Part shown: positions 47,231-55,045 of the stretch, piece after piece
How the letters are laid out: each line of letters starts with the position of its first letter
Position numbering within the stretch: position 1 is the first letter of the stretch
Assembly: GCF_007859315.1 (NCBI RefSeq)
Contig: NZ_VOHA01000021.1
Span: forward strand, 1 to 64,000
DNA length: 64,000 nt
Source of the DNA: Reyranella sp. CPCC 100927
Lineage (GTDB): Bacteria > Pseudomonadota > Alphaproteobacteria > Reyranellales > Reyranellaceae
Reading direction: 5' to 3'
Notes under the pieces: model-generated
Told to the model about the DNA's origin: nothing
The model's input: only the letters and a program-made list of their open reading frames with translations
Database searches by the model: none
Translations under genes and position numbers: made by a program

Positions 47231-50200
47231 ATGAAGGTTGTTCGTTCGGCGCGGCTGGGTCTGCAGGAAGGATCGTCCGACAAGGTCTACGACGTCGACC
47301 TCATCGAGAACGACGCGTTGCCGGGCGAACAGCGGTTCGTGGTGAATTTCCGCTACGGCCGCCGCGGGCGGGCCTTGCGCGAGGGCACCAAGACCGCGAC
47401 GCCGGTCGTCCGTGAGGCGGCCGAACGGATATTCGATAGCGTCGTCGTTTCCAAGATCAACGAAGGCTATCGCCGGCTCGACGGGGCGAGCGCGGCGCCG
47501 GTGGCATCGGCGCCGGACAGCCAGGGCGCCTCGGATGGGCGTGCCCGCGTGTTGCTGGAGCGGCTCGATCAGTGCCGGCGCAGCCCGCAACAGCCGCCTG
47601 GGCTTGATCGTCTGCTGTGGCGCGTCGGTGAGGTGCGGCTGACGGCGGCGACGCCGGCGTTGCTCGACATCGCCCGCCGTGTCGGGGCGGCCGACGCCAG
47701 CTACTCGCTGGTCTTTGCGTTGGCCCGTGCGGCCGGGGCCGACGCGGTGCCGGCCCTGCAGGACGTCGCGGCGCGGTCGACCAGCACGATGGTGCGCGAC
47801 CTGGCGCGCTTCGCGCTGCGATCGCGGCTGGTGGGCGCCGCGCAGCAGGCAACCGACATCGACCAGGAACTGCCGGCGGCGATCGCCCAGGCTGTCCGCG
47901 CACGCGATGCCCATCAGCTTGCCGGCGCCATCATCGCTCTTGCCGAGCAGGATCGAACCAAGGTCGGTGCCATCCTGGCAACGTTGGCCGGCCTGGCGCA
48001 GCACGACACCGATAGCGCGCCCGTGCTGGCGGCGGCCGTCATGACGATGCCGGCGCGGCCGCCCTATCTGATCGGCCTGCGCAAGCTCTACAAGTATGCC
48101 GAGATGGCTGACGATGCCGCTCTCTTTGCGGCGGCGGCGCATCGTTTCGAAACCGCGCAGCCGATGTACCGCCGTCGCCCTGGCGGCGATGGACGTGTCT
48201 GGGTTCCGGCGCTGGGTGCGCGTGTGCAGGTCGGCTGGCAGCGCGGGACACCTGATCCCCGGGTCGGCCTGTCGCAAGCCACACTGTTCTATTTCAAGCG
48301 CCGGATCTGGCGCGCCCTGCGCAAGCGCGGCGACCTGGGTGATCCGCGTTTCGTCGAGCTGGCGGCGGCCTACCTGCTGAGCCTGCGTCCCGACGACATG
48401 ACGCCGCCAGCCCGATGGACGGCCTGGGTCCGGCTGTCCAACGGCACATGGGGGCGCCAGCCACGCGCGATCGGGCCATTGGGACGGAACTGGACCGCAA
48501 GCCAGCTGCTCTATCGCCACGCACCCGAGATGACGGCGCGCAGTGGCAGCATGACGTTCATGGAAATCGGCGAGCATCCGGCGGCCGACGAGGCCCGCCG
48601 TGACGATGCCTTTCCCGCGTTGTGGGCAGCGCGTCCCGATCTCGCCCTGGATCTCGCGGCGCGTAGCGGATGCGAACCCGTGGCCTTGCATGGCTTGCGG
48701 GTGATGCAGGCGGATGCGGCCTTCGTGCAGGGGCTGGCGGGCGAGGCCCTGGGCCGGCTGCTGACATCGCCGTTCGCCGCCATCCTGCGCTTTGCCTTCG
48801 ATGAAGCGCGCAATCGCCTCGCGCGGGGCAGCGTCGATGATGCACTGCTGGTGGCCCTGATCGGCGCCGATCTGAAAGAGGCGCGCCAACTCGCCGTCGA
48901 TCGGATCGACCGCGAGGCGGCGCTGCCGTGGTCGAGCCCGGCCTTGGCACAGGCGGTGTTGACGGCGCGCCACGAAGACATTGCCGAACCGATCCTGCGT
49001 TGGGCACGGGACCGGCGACTCGCCGCCGGAGTCGGTGAGCCGCTGGCGCAGGGGATTACCGTATGGTTGCTGGCGCAGCCGGCCGAACGCGATGCGTCAG
49101 GCGACAGCCTGATCCGCGCCGTGCGGGCCCGCCTGTCGGCGCTGTGGTCGGCGCGCGACATGGTGGTGGCCCAGGACGTAGTGCTGCGCCTGATGGAGCA
49201 TCCGTCGCCGGCCGTCGCCGCCGCCGGCGTCGACATGCTGGCGCTGACCGGCGTCGATCCGGCGACGCTGACGGATGATGTCTGGCGCCGGCTGCTGGGC
49301 GCGCCGTCGCCGGAGGTACAGGAAGCGGCGCTGGCACTGTTCGGCCGCAACAGCGACGAGACCTTGACCCGACACGCGCCGCTGGTGGTCGCCTTCGCGA
49401 CCGCGCCATCGACGGGATTGCGCCAGGCTGCCCGCCCGCTGGTGGCACGGGTCGCGGCGCGCGATTCGGCGCTGGCGACGCGGCTGGCGCGCGAGTTGAT
49501 CGATTCACTGTTCCTGACGCCGCCCGACGATGCCTATGCGGCCGACATCGTCGCCCTGCTGGACGCGGCGCTGCCCGATCAGCTCGCGGCGCTGGATGCG
49601 GGCACGCTGTGGCGCCTGCTTCAGGCGCGCGCCAAGGGGGCGCAACTGCTGGGCGCCACTGTGCTGCCCAAGCGGCCGTTCGACACGTTTTCGGTCCGAC
49701 AGACCGCGCGGCTGGGCAACCATGCGCACCTGGCCGTGCGTCAATGGGTGATGGCTGCGTACGACGACGCGCCGGCTCGTTTCCGCGCCGAGGCGGCTGA
49801 CGCGGTGTTGATCGTCGAGAGCGATTGGCCGGAGATCACCGATTTCGCGCGCCGCTATTTCGATGCCTGGCCGCCCGAAGCGTGGACGCCGGAAACGATC
49901 GCCGTGGTCACCGACAGCGTGAAGCCGGAGGTCCTCGACTTCGCGCGCCACCTGCTGCGCAGCCGTCTGGCACCGGCGGATGTGGGTGCGCAGCTCACCC
50001 GACTGCTGGAGCACCCCTCGCAATCCATGCACCTGCTGGTCAGCGAACTGCTGACGCAGGACGCGGTCGCCAGCGACGCGGCCTTCGACAAGCTGATGCC
50101 GCTGGCCCGCATCGTGATGCTTCAGGTTCACAAGGGCCGCGTCGCCAAGGACCGCATGAGCGCCTTTCTCCACGGCGAAGCGCTGCGCGATGCGGTGCGG

Positions 50201-50356
50201 GCCCAGCGCATCGCGCCGCTGTTCACCGACCTGACGCTGAGCGGCACGGCACGCGATCGCAGCCACGCCATCCTGGCGCTGCGCGACATCATGGAACGGC
50301 ACCCGGGGATCGTCTCGCCGGTCCAGCGCCGCCCCGTCGCCGGGAAGGTCGCCTGA
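47231..50356 (+). CDS. WGR-domain protein with long helical repeats (retron accessory/effector)
   Basis: A 1041-residue protein. Residues about 1-83 form a WGR domain (VYDVDLIENDALPGEQRFVVNFRYGRRGRALREGTKT), which binds nucleic acid in PARP-type proteins. The rest is a long alpha-helical array, Ala/Leu/Arg-rich with HEAT-like helix pairs (for example VRDLARFALRSRL, TGLRQAARPLVARVAARDS, VLDFARHLLRSRL). No catalytic motif was found. It overlaps the SWIM gene (TGATG). Gene pairs of WGR/HEAT and SWIM proteins are, to my knowledge, associated with one retron type. The ribosome site is weak (CCGGGTTCCG), and the promoter must lie in the 208 bp before it. Confidence 0.85.
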   Translation: MKVVRSARLGLQEGSSDKVYDVDLIENDALPGEQRFVVNFRYGRRGRALREGTKTATPVVREAAERIFDSVVVSKINEGYRRLDGASAAPVASAPDSQGASDGRARVLLERLDQCRRSPQQPPGLDRLLWRVGEVRLTAATPALLDIARRVGAADASYSLVFALARAAGADAVPALQDVAARSTSTMVRDLARFALRSRLVGAAQQATDIDQELPAAIAQAVRARDAHQLAGAIIALAEQDRTKVGAILATLAGLAQHDTDSAPVLAAAVMTMPARPPYLIGLRKLYKYAEMADDAALFAAAAHRFETAQPMYRRRPGGDGRVWVPALGARVQVGWQRGTPDPRVGLSQATLFYFKRRIWRALRKRGDLGDPRFVELAAAYLLSLRPDDMTPPARWTAWVRLSNGTWGRQPRAIGPLGRNWTASQLLYRHAPEMTARSGSMTFMEIGEHPAADEARRDDAFPALWAARPDLALDLAARSGCEPVALHGLRVMQADAAFVQGLAGEALGRLLTSPFAAILRFAFDEARNRLARGSVDDALLVALIGADLKEARQLAVDRIDREAALPWSSPALAQAVLTARHEDIAEPILRWARDRRLAAGVGEPLAQGITVWLLAQPAERDASGDSLIRAVRARLSALWSARDMVVAQDVVLRLMEHPSPAVAAAGVDMLALTGVDPATLTDDVWRRLLGAPSPEVQEAALALFGRNSDETLTRHAPLVVAFATAPSTGLRQAARPLVARVAARDSALATRLARELIDSLFLTPPDDAYAADIVALLDAALPDQLAALDAGTLWRLLQARAKGAQLLGATVLPKRPFDTFSVRQTARLGNHAHLAVRQWVMAAYDDAPARFRAEAADAVLIVESDWPEITDFARRYFDAWPPEAWTPETIAVVTDSVKPEVLDFARHLLRSRLAPADVGAQLTRLLEHPSQSMHLLVSELLTQDAVASDAAFDKLMPLARIVMLQVHKGRVAKDRMSAFLHGEALRDAVRAQRIAPLFTDLTLSGTARDRSHAILALRDIMERHPGIVSPVQRRPVAGKVA

Positions 50357-52020
50357 TGAATTTCGTGCATCGCTATTTCGGGCAGACCGCGGCGTCCTCG
50401 GATGCCACCAGCACGACCCTGGGTTTCGCGCCCGACGTGTTGCGCACGCCGACCTTCTTCGTCGGCAAGGTGGCCCGGCATCTGCCGTTCCGTGAAGCCA
50501 TCTCGGCGCTGCACCATGTCGTGGTCTCCGACCTGCGCTTCAAGCCGAAGGACCGGACAGCCTATTTCGCATGGCTGAAGGCGCACGAGCAGCAGCTGCT
50601 CGCCGAGGCGCTCGCCGGCAAGGATGACATTCGCGTCCGAATCGAGGGCCTGCGTCGCGAGCTGAACGATATCTCGAAGCGCTCCAGCGACATCATGGCG
50701 CCGTTCTACAAGGCGCGGCAGCGCTACTTCGACTACCTCTACCAGGCGAACCGCGATGCCTGGTTCGTGCTGGATCCCGTCATCACCGTTCATCCCGACG
50801 AGATCTTCTTCGAGTGCTTCAGCCTCGATGAATCGAGCTACGGCCGGCTGTCCTGCGACCACGATGTCTTCGAGCGTATCGAGGACATGGCCTTCGGCAC
50901 CACCAACATCGACTACAGCCACGCGCTCTACGACGAGTTCCAGAAGATCCGCAGCTACCGCGACACGGCACTCACCATCGACCCGTCGGGCTTCGAGGTG
51001 CAGACGACGGGCGAGCAGTCCTACCGCGAGGACAAGATCGACCTGCCCGACAGCTGGGTGCGCGGCTTCCTGCAGGTCTCCAGCGCCATGACGCAGCCCA
51101 CGCACGTGGTCGACCTGCACCCCATGGACATGCACGCGATCCTCTCGCGGCTGGCGGCGCGGCGGGAGCGACATGGCCCGCGCTCGCTGCGCTTCCTGCT
51201 CGAGCCGGACAAGCCGGTCGTGGTCGTGGTTGAGCCGTGGAACGAGCGCCTGACGTTCCGTCGCTCGATTTACACCGGCTCGACGGGTGCCGAGATCCGC
51301 GTCTGGGGCCGCCGACGGCTCATGATCCTGCAACGCGCGTTGCCGTTGGCGCGATCGGTGCGCCTGCATCTGCTGGGCACGGGCTTGCCGTCGTTCGCCG
51401 TGGTCGATTTCGGCGGCCTGCGTTTCACCCTGGGCCTGTCGGGCTGGACGGCCAACGACTGGTCGCGCGCCGGCCAGTTCGATCTGCTGGCGCCGCGCGC
51501 CCAGGTCGACCAGGCCACCGCCCAGCGCGTGTTCGCCGCACTGGAGACACATCGTTTCGCGACAGCGGAAACGCTCGCCGCCGACACCGGGCTGGATCGC
51601 GCCATCGTGCAGAGTGCGCTCGGCATGTACGTGCAGGGCGGCCGCGCCATGTACGACCTCGACAAGGGCGTGTTCCGCCACCGCGAGCTGGCGCGCGATC
51701 CCTTACCGATGGGGGCGCTGCGCTTTGCCTCCGAACAGGAAGAGAAAGCCGACCGGTTCGTCGCCGCGCGGCTGGCCACGATCGCCACGGTCGAGCGCCG
51801 CGATGGCCGGCGCATCGTGAGCGGCGAGGTCATGGACAACGGCAAGCCGCAGAAACCCACGATCGGCATCGATGATGATGATCGCATGGTCACGGCACGC
51901 TGCGACTGCGGCTTTTACGGCCACAACAAACTGGCGCGCGGACCGTGCGAGCACATGCTGGCGGTGCGCCGGCTGTTTCATGCCCAGGTCGAGGGCACGT
52001 CGATGGAAAGAACGGCGTGA
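50356..52020 (+). CDS. SWIM zinc-finger protein (retron accessory/effector)
   Basis: A 554-residue protein whose ATG overlaps the previous stop. Its C-terminus carries a SWIM zinc finger CxCx(n)CxH: Cys516, Cys518, Cys531 and His533 (ARCDCGFYGH..GPCEH). The long N-terminal part is of unknown fold, with a charged helical stretch (IEGLRRELNDISKRSSDIM). SWIM fingers bind DNA or protein. The retron RNA begins 43 bp after its stop, so this gene, the RNA and the reverse transcriptase form one unit. Whether WGR or SWIM protein is the toxic effector cannot be told. Confidence 0.87.
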   Translation: MNFVHRYFGQTAASSDATSTTLGFAPDVLRTPTFFVGKVARHLPFREAISALHHVVVSDLRFKPKDRTAYFAWLKAHEQQLLAEALAGKDDIRVRIEGLRRELNDISKRSSDIMAPFYKARQRYFDYLYQANRDAWFVLDPVITVHPDEIFFECFSLDESSYGRLSCDHDVFERIEDMAFGTTNIDYSHALYDEFQKIRSYRDTALTIDPSGFEVQTTGEQSYREDKIDLPDSWVRGFLQVSSAMTQPTHVVDLHPMDMHAILSRLAARRERHGPRSLRFLLEPDKPVVVVVEPWNERLTFRRSIYTGSTGAEIRVWGRRRLMILQRALPLARSVRLHLLGTGLPSFAVVDFGGLRFTLGLSGWTANDWSRAGQFDLLAPRAQVDQATAQRVFAALETHRFATAETLAADTGLDRAIVQSALGMYVQGGRAMYDLDKGVFRHRELARDPLPMGALRFASEQEEKADRFVAARLATIATVERRDGRRIVSGEVMDNGKPQKPTIGIDDDDRMVTARCDCGFYGHNKLARGPCEHMLAVRRLFHAQVEGTSMERTA

Positions 52021-52062
52021 TGATGTTGCTGCCACACGCCGAACCCGCTAAGCATTCACAGA

Positions 52063-52293
52063 CGAGGGGCGCCAGCCGGAGCGGACCTTGCAACCCGGGC
52101 GGCGTTTCGCCGTCCTTGCACCCTGCCTGGCAAAGCGTCACTGGCCCACTCTTCACTGGGCCGGCACAGACCACCGTCGCGCTTTTGCAATATGGGTTTC
52201 TAAAACCCAAAAGCGCGACGGTGGTCGTGCCGGCTTCGAGTGGACCGGGCCAGTCCTTGGATCCGACGAAGGCATCCCGGCCGGCGCCCCTCG
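52063..52293 (+). ncRNA. Retron msr-msd non-coding RNA
   Basis: Seen: inverted repeats a1 (52063-52079) and a2 (52277-52293) pair over 17 nt with one mismatch. An AGC follows a1 directly (52080-52082), matching the place of the priming guanosine in known retrons, so G52081 is the candidate branch point. An msr hairpin follows: TGCAA, a CCC bulge and GGGCGGCG paired with CGCCGTCC and TTGCA (52089-52120). The msd is a long hairpin, about 52140-52254. Its arms are ACTGGCCC/GGGCCAGT, then GCCGGCAC/GTGCCGGC, then a perfect 19-bp stem (52169-52187 with 52208-52226), capped by GGGTTT-CTA-AAACCC. The reverse transcriptase starts 181 bp after a2. Exact ends need experiment. Confidence 0.85.
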
Positions 52294-52301
52294 ATCATGA
52301 A

Positions 52302-52455
52302 CCTCTCCCCGCCGGGGAGAGGTCGACGAACGCGCAGCGTTCGGCGGGTGAGGGGGCGCCGAAGCCGCACGCGGTGCCCGATGAAACGCACCTCGTGTGT
52401 ACTGCGGCCCCCTCACCCGGCGCTGGCGCGCCGACCTCTCCCCGGTGGGGAGAGG
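52302..52455. repeat. Two-unit palindromic repeat between retron RNA and reverse transcriptase
   Basis: CCTCTCCCC..GGGGAGAGG occurs at 52302-52322 and again at 52435-52455. Between them GGGTGAGGGGGC and GCCCCCTCACCC form a further inverted pair, so the two units point at each other. This is the same family as the elements at 9.75 and 17.27 kb. It separates the msd from the reverse transcriptase start, which is unusual because the gap is normally short. It may alter read-through or RNA stability. Confidence 0.85.
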
Positions 52456-52474
52456 CTGAGAGCGAGGCCGGTTC

Positions 52475-54262
52475 ATGACTGAACCCGGCACGCTCACGCG
52501 CCAGCAGCTCTATGACCGCATCCGCGAAAGCTCCAAGGACGAGGTCATCCTGGAGGAGATGATCCGGCTCGGCTTCTGGCCGCCGGGCGCGGATCAGCCC
52601 GACGTGCCGGCCGACCTGATCCGCCGCCGCGCCGACCTGCAGCGCGAGATCGCCGATCTGCATCGCCAGGAGGCGCTGTGGCGCGATCCCGAGGCGGCGC
52701 TGAAGGAGATGCACAAGCGCCGCAAGAAGGCGGCCCTGCAGCGGCGGGCCGAGACCAAGCTGCGCAACGCCAAGGGCCGACACGAGCGCGCGCTGGCCTG
52801 GCACGAACGGCGCCAGCAGGAACTGCTCTATCTCGGCGACGGCGTGTCCACCGGTCTGCATCAGACGGGGACGGCGATGGCGCCCAAGGCCGGATTGCCG
52901 TCGATCGCCTCGCCCAAGGCGCTGGCCGAGGCCATCGGCGTCTCGTTGAGCGAGCTGCGCTTCCTGGCCTACGATCGTGCGGTCACGCGCGTCAGCCACT
53001 ACCAGCGGTTCACGATCCCCAAGAAGGCCGGCGGTGAGCGCCTGATTTCAGCACCCATGCCGCGCCTGAAGCGGGCGCAGTACTGGGTGCTCGACAATCT
53101 GCTGGCCAAGGCCGTCGTGCACGACGCGGCCCACGGTTTCGTGCCCGGCCGCTCGATCCTGACCAACGCCACCCCGCATGTCGGCCGCGACGTGGTGGTC
53201 AATCTCGATCTCAAGGACTTCTTCCCGACCCTGACGTTCCGCCGCGTGAAGGGGAAGTTCCGTGGCCTGGGCTATAGCGAAGCCGTCGCGACGGTGCTGG
53301 CGCTGATCTGCACCGAGCCGGATGTCGACGAACTGGAGGTTGACGGCGAGCGGCTGTTCGCCACGCGCGGTCCGCGCCGCGTGCCCCAGGGTGCGCCGAC
53401 CAGCCCGGTCCTGACCAACGTCATCTGCTTCAAGCTCGACGCGCGGCTCAGCGGTCTCGCCCGTGCGCTGGGATTCACCTACACGCGCTATGCCGACGAC
53501 ATGACGTTCTCCGCCTCGGGCGAGGCTGCCAAGAAAGTCGGTGCGCTGCTGAAATACGTGCGCGAGATCGTCACGGCCGAGGGCTTTGTCGTGCATCCCG
53601 ACAAGACGCGTGTGATGCGCCGGGGTGCGCACCAGGAAGTGACGGGCCTCACCGTCAACGAGCGTGTCGCGGTGCCGCGCGACACGTTGCGCCGCTTCCG
53701 CGCGCTGTTGCACCAGATCGAGACGTCGGGCCCCGTGGGCAAGACCTGGGGCGCTGCGCGCGACGTCCTTGACGCGGCATTGGGCTTCGCCTTCTTCGTG
53801 CGCATGGTGACGCCGTCATCGGGCGAGGTGTTGGTCACACAAGTCCGTGCTCTGGCGGCACGTCACGGGGCGACGCCAGTGCCGGCCGTCGCGCCGCGTG
53901 ATTTTCGCGTCAAGGCCGCGCGGGGCGAGACACCCTTGGGCCGCTGGTGGATTCCCCGGGAGCGACCGGCACCGGCGCCCGAACCGGTCATCGTGGCGCA
54001 CGAGGCCGCCGCCCAGGCCGCTGCCGCGCCGGGAACGTCGCGTGCCACCAGCGCTGGTCAGGCACAACTACCACCTGCCTTCACGCCGGCGCCCGCCGCA
54101 CCGGCTGCGAAACGCGGCGGCACGCTCGCCACCATTGGGAAATGGATCCTGGGCCTCCTGGTCTTCATCGTACTGATGGGCATACATCCGGTGCTGGGCG
54201 GCCTGTTTATCGCCGCCGTCGTCGGCTACATGGCCACCCGCAAACGTGGCGGGCGGGACTGA
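52475..54262 (+). CDS. Retron reverse transcriptase with C-terminal membrane segment
   Basis: A 595-residue RNA-dependent DNA polymerase that should copy the msd. Retron hallmarks are all present: NAxxH as NATPH (231-235), the palm motif VVNLDLKDFFPT, PQGAPTSP, YADD (339-342) and VTG (389-391). The N-terminal 135 residues are an extra charged coiled coil (LIRRRADLQREIADLHRQE, LKEMHKRRKKAALQRRAE). After the thumb comes a Pro/Ala linker (about 470-545), then a hydrophobic segment (about 551-585; WILGLLVFIVLMGI, LFIAAVVGYMA) followed by a basic tail. This suggests anchoring in the inner membrane. It has no intron maturase domain. Transcribed with the flanking retron genes. Confidence 0.95.
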   Translation: MTEPGTLTRQQLYDRIRESSKDEVILEEMIRLGFWPPGADQPDVPADLIRRRADLQREIADLHRQEALWRDPEAALKEMHKRRKKAALQRRAETKLRNAKGRHERALAWHERRQQELLYLGDGVSTGLHQTGTAMAPKAGLPSIASPKALAEAIGVSLSELRFLAYDRAVTRVSHYQRFTIPKKAGGERLISAPMPRLKRAQYWVLDNLLAKAVVHDAAHGFVPGRSILTNATPHVGRDVVVNLDLKDFFPTLTFRRVKGKFRGLGYSEAVATVLALICTEPDVDELEVDGERLFATRGPRRVPQGAPTSPVLTNVICFKLDARLSGLARALGFTYTRYADDMTFSASGEAAKKVGALLKYVREIVTAEGFVVHPDKTRVMRRGAHQEVTGLTVNERVAVPRDTLRRFRALLHQIETSGPVGKTWGAARDVLDAALGFAFFVRMVTPSSGEVLVTQVRALAARHGATPVPAVAPRDFRVKAARGETPLGRWWIPRERPAPAPEPVIVAHEAAAQAAAAPGTSRATSAGQAQLPPAFTPAPAAPAAKRGGTLATIGKWILGLLVFIVLMGIHPVLGGLFIAAVVGYMATRKRGGRD

Positions 54263-54269
54263 GGGCTGG

Positions 54270-54884
54270 ATGGATTTCAGAACGAGGTTGCGGGGCGCCT
54301 GGTCGCTCCTCTTCGGACGCGGCGATAACGCCACCGTATGTTCATTCTGCGGGCAGAGCCGTCATGCCGTGGAACAGCTGATTGCTGGCCCGGGAGCGAT
54401 GTCGATCTGCAATCGGTGCATTTTCCTGTGCAACCAGGTCCTGCTCGAGCATGCCGGGCCTCCCGGCTTCCGGCGGCATGCCGAGGGTGCGCACGCCAAA
54501 GCCATCAGCATCCAGCTTGGCCACGATGACGTGATCCTGGCATCTGCCGAGCGCGTTGCACTGGAGGCGCTGCTCGCGGCGCTTGTAGCCGCATTGCCGG
54601 ACAGCCAGCTGATCGGCTGGAGTTACATGCACGGGCAGGATCGTTTCGATCTCCTGACGGTCGAGATCGTCACGACCGCGCCCATTGCGACCGATGACAT
54701 GCGCGGCCTTGCCAACGACCTGTGGCGGCAAATGAGGGATGCCGCGGCGGCAGCGCGGCGGGCGGCGGCGAATGAAGGCACTCCCTCGCTCATCGATATC
54801 GCTGAATCCGCAACGCAGGCGGCGCGTGCGTATGCTCAGGCGGTTGCGCAGATGGCAACGCCCGCCGGTTCTCCGTCGGCCTGA
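54270..54884 (+). CDS. ClpX-type C4 zinc-finger protein, putative fourth retron component
   Basis: A 204-residue protein starting 7 bp after the reverse transcriptase stop. The N-terminus has the ClpX-like zinc finger: Cys24/Cys27 (VCSFCGQS) and Cys47/Cys50 (SICNRCIFLC), with the typical LIAGPGAMSICNRC. No AAA+ ATPase domain follows; the remainder is an unfamiliar alpha/beta part and a helical Ala-rich tail. In ClpX the finger dimerises and binds substrates or adaptors. The tight spacing suggests co-expression with the retron. A role in anchoring, or in handing the effector to a protease, is speculation. Confidence 0.85.
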   Translation: MDFRTRLRGAWSLLFGRGDNATVCSFCGQSRHAVEQLIAGPGAMSICNRCIFLCNQVLLEHAGPPGFRRHAEGAHAKAISIQLGHDDVILASAERVALEALLAALVAALPDSQLIGWSYMHGQDRFDLLTVEIVTTAPIATDDMRGLANDLWRQMRDAAAAARRAAANEGTPSLIDIAESATQAARAYAQAVAQMATPAGSPSA

Positions 54885-54918
54885 ACGGAGACGTCTGGTA
54901 CTTGGAATCACGCATCCC

Positions 54919-55025
54919 TGATACAGCTGTCATCCCGAGCGCAGCGAGGGATCTTCTGCAAGTGATGCACGGATGCGCCTGCATCGAAAGATCCCTCGCT
55001 GCGCTCGGGATGACAGCCTGTATCA
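54919..55025. repeat. Long inverted repeat at the retron 3' border
   Basis: Arms of about 37 bases, TGATACAG..GTCATCCCGAGCGC..AGCGAGGGATCTT and its near-exact complement (54988-55025), flank 32 bases. The arm core TCATCCCGAGCGCAGCGAGG is a sequence seen repeatedly in many bacterial genomes as an intergenic repeat. It lies between the retron operon and the convergent MBL gene and could end transcription from both sides. It also could mark a recombination edge. Confidence 0.88.
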
Positions 55026-55045
55026 GCGACCAGCGATTCCACGTA

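Noticed and set aside
52089-52254. Hairpins before the RT as a simple terminator of the SWIM gene
   Set aside because: No T-run follows them, the stems are far too long, and a1/a2 flank them.
52475-54262. Reading the RT as a group II intron or DGR
   Set aside because: No maturase or HNH domain, no intron RNA domain V seen, no template/variable repeat. NAxxH, VTG and the msr-msd fit a retron.
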